Part shown: positions 63,806 to 64,000 of the stretch, in pieces
Numbering within the stretch: position 1 is the stretch's first letter
How the letters are laid out: each line of letters starts with the position of its first letter
DNA from: Mariniblastus fucicola
GTDB lineage: Bacteria; Planctomycetota; Planctomycetia; Pirellulales; Pirellulaceae
DNA: 64,000 nt
Direction: 5' to 3'
Assembly: GCF_008087665.1 (NCBI RefSeq)
Contig: NZ_CP042912.1
Coordinates: 5,084,001-5,148,000, forward strand
The notes under the pieces: generated by a model
Database searches by the model: none
Told to the model about the DNA's origin: nothing
The model's input: only the letters and a program-made list of their open reading frames with translations
Made by a program: the position numbers and the translations under genes

Positions 63806-64000
63806 ATGAATGTTCGCAACGTTTTCTCGCTTGCCATAGTCGCACTTGTGGCTTGCTGCTCACAAGGGTTTGCACAAACGTATTCGCTTGGATACGACCA
63901 GACGCGCTACGACGTTTCGCCAGGCGATTCAGTCGACGTAACGCTGATTCTTACCGAAGAAATCGCTGACGGCGAAACCGCCCGCTTGGCAGGCGGCGGG
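63806..64000 (+). CDS. Secreted protein, 5' end only
   Basis: The ATG at 63806 opens a frame that runs off the window end. The first 24 residues form a signal peptide (MNVRNVFSLAIVALVACC then SQGFAQ). The mature start, TYSLGYDQTRYDVSPGDSV, resembles the opening of planctomycete exported proteins that often carry a C-terminal PEP-CTERM tag, but the tag lies outside the window. Sixty-five codons are visible. No function can be assigned. Confidence 0.55.
   Translation, partial: MNVRNVFSLAIVALVACCSQGFAQTYSLGYDQTRYDVSPGDSVDVTLILTEEIADGETARLAGGG

Noticed and set aside
1-64000. tRNA, rRNA, CRISPR arrays, prophage modules, att sites
   Set aside because: Intergenic gaps were read on both strands and none contains a recognisable tRNA, rRNA or repeat-spacer array; there are no integrase or phage structural genes.

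Overview
This 64 kb window looks like a chromosomal stretch from a planctomycete, most likely a Pirellulaceae-type marine or aquatic bacterium. The evidence is the gene repertoire. It contains a formylglycine-type sulfatase, two eukaryote-like Ser/Thr kinases with a membrane anchor and long C-terminal region, a bacterial formylmethanofuran dehydrogenase/Fhc subunit B, a surface protein opening with an N-terminal LENRRLLA motif followed by calcium-binding repeats, TMEM43-family and DUF1499 proteins, and many weak or absent Shine-Dalgarno sites. No rRNA, tRNA or CRISPR array was found. The species assignment is inference.

Layout. (1) 0.1-5.2 kb, minus strand: an Mla-type lipid transport operon (mlaE-mlaF-mlaD) followed by an anchored alpha/beta hydrolase and two small envelope proteins. 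(2) 5.4-11.6 kb: an esterase, lexA, and a plus-strand run of SDR, a two-half PTPS/QueD-like protein, an M28 peptidase and a sulfatase. (3) 11.7-19.8 kb, minus strand: a tight five-gene electron-transfer operon, the most interesting locus of the window. It encodes a membrane-anchored FAD/NAD/2Fe-2S reductase, a tetraheme cytochrome c, a double cNMP-domain protein fused to a four-cluster ferredoxin, a cytochrome b-like membrane protein with two H-x13-H pairs, and a decaheme cytochrome c; a YdcF-family gene follows. (4) 20-32 kb: housekeeping and C1 genes (DUF971, adenylate-forming ligase, AlkA-type glycosylase, LipM-like transferase, GGQ release-factor-like protein, kinase, fhcB, alaS). (5) 32-44 kb: BON protein, second kinase, SDR, repeat-rich surface protein, sugar isomerase-like protein, a RAYT transposase flanked by two REPIN-like inverted pairs, and B12-dependent methionine synthase. 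(6) 43-47.7 kb: a BY-kinase/CpsD-like protein and a GT39 glycosyltransferase separated by nested mobile DNA, namely a short palindromic-ended element carrying a complete IS701-family insertion with a CTAG duplication. (7) 47.7-64 kb: sufS, a cyclase-family hydrolase, MBL-fold hydrolase, ilvE, MOSC, transglutaminase-like, DUF1499, Nudix-like, OmpA-like lipoprotein, dtd, cysS and the start of a secreted protein.

How it fits together. Most genes are ordinary housekeeping or envelope functions. The 12.7-19.8 kb operon reads as a complete route from NAD(P)H through flavin and Fe-S centres and a b-type membrane protein to multiheme cytochromes, with a built-in nucleotide-sensing-type module; I cannot match it to a named respiratory complex. 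The second notable signal is a short repeat family present in two copies (44.5 and 57.1 kb). Both copies begin exactly at the TAG stop codon of the preceding gene and lie in the same orientation to that gene.
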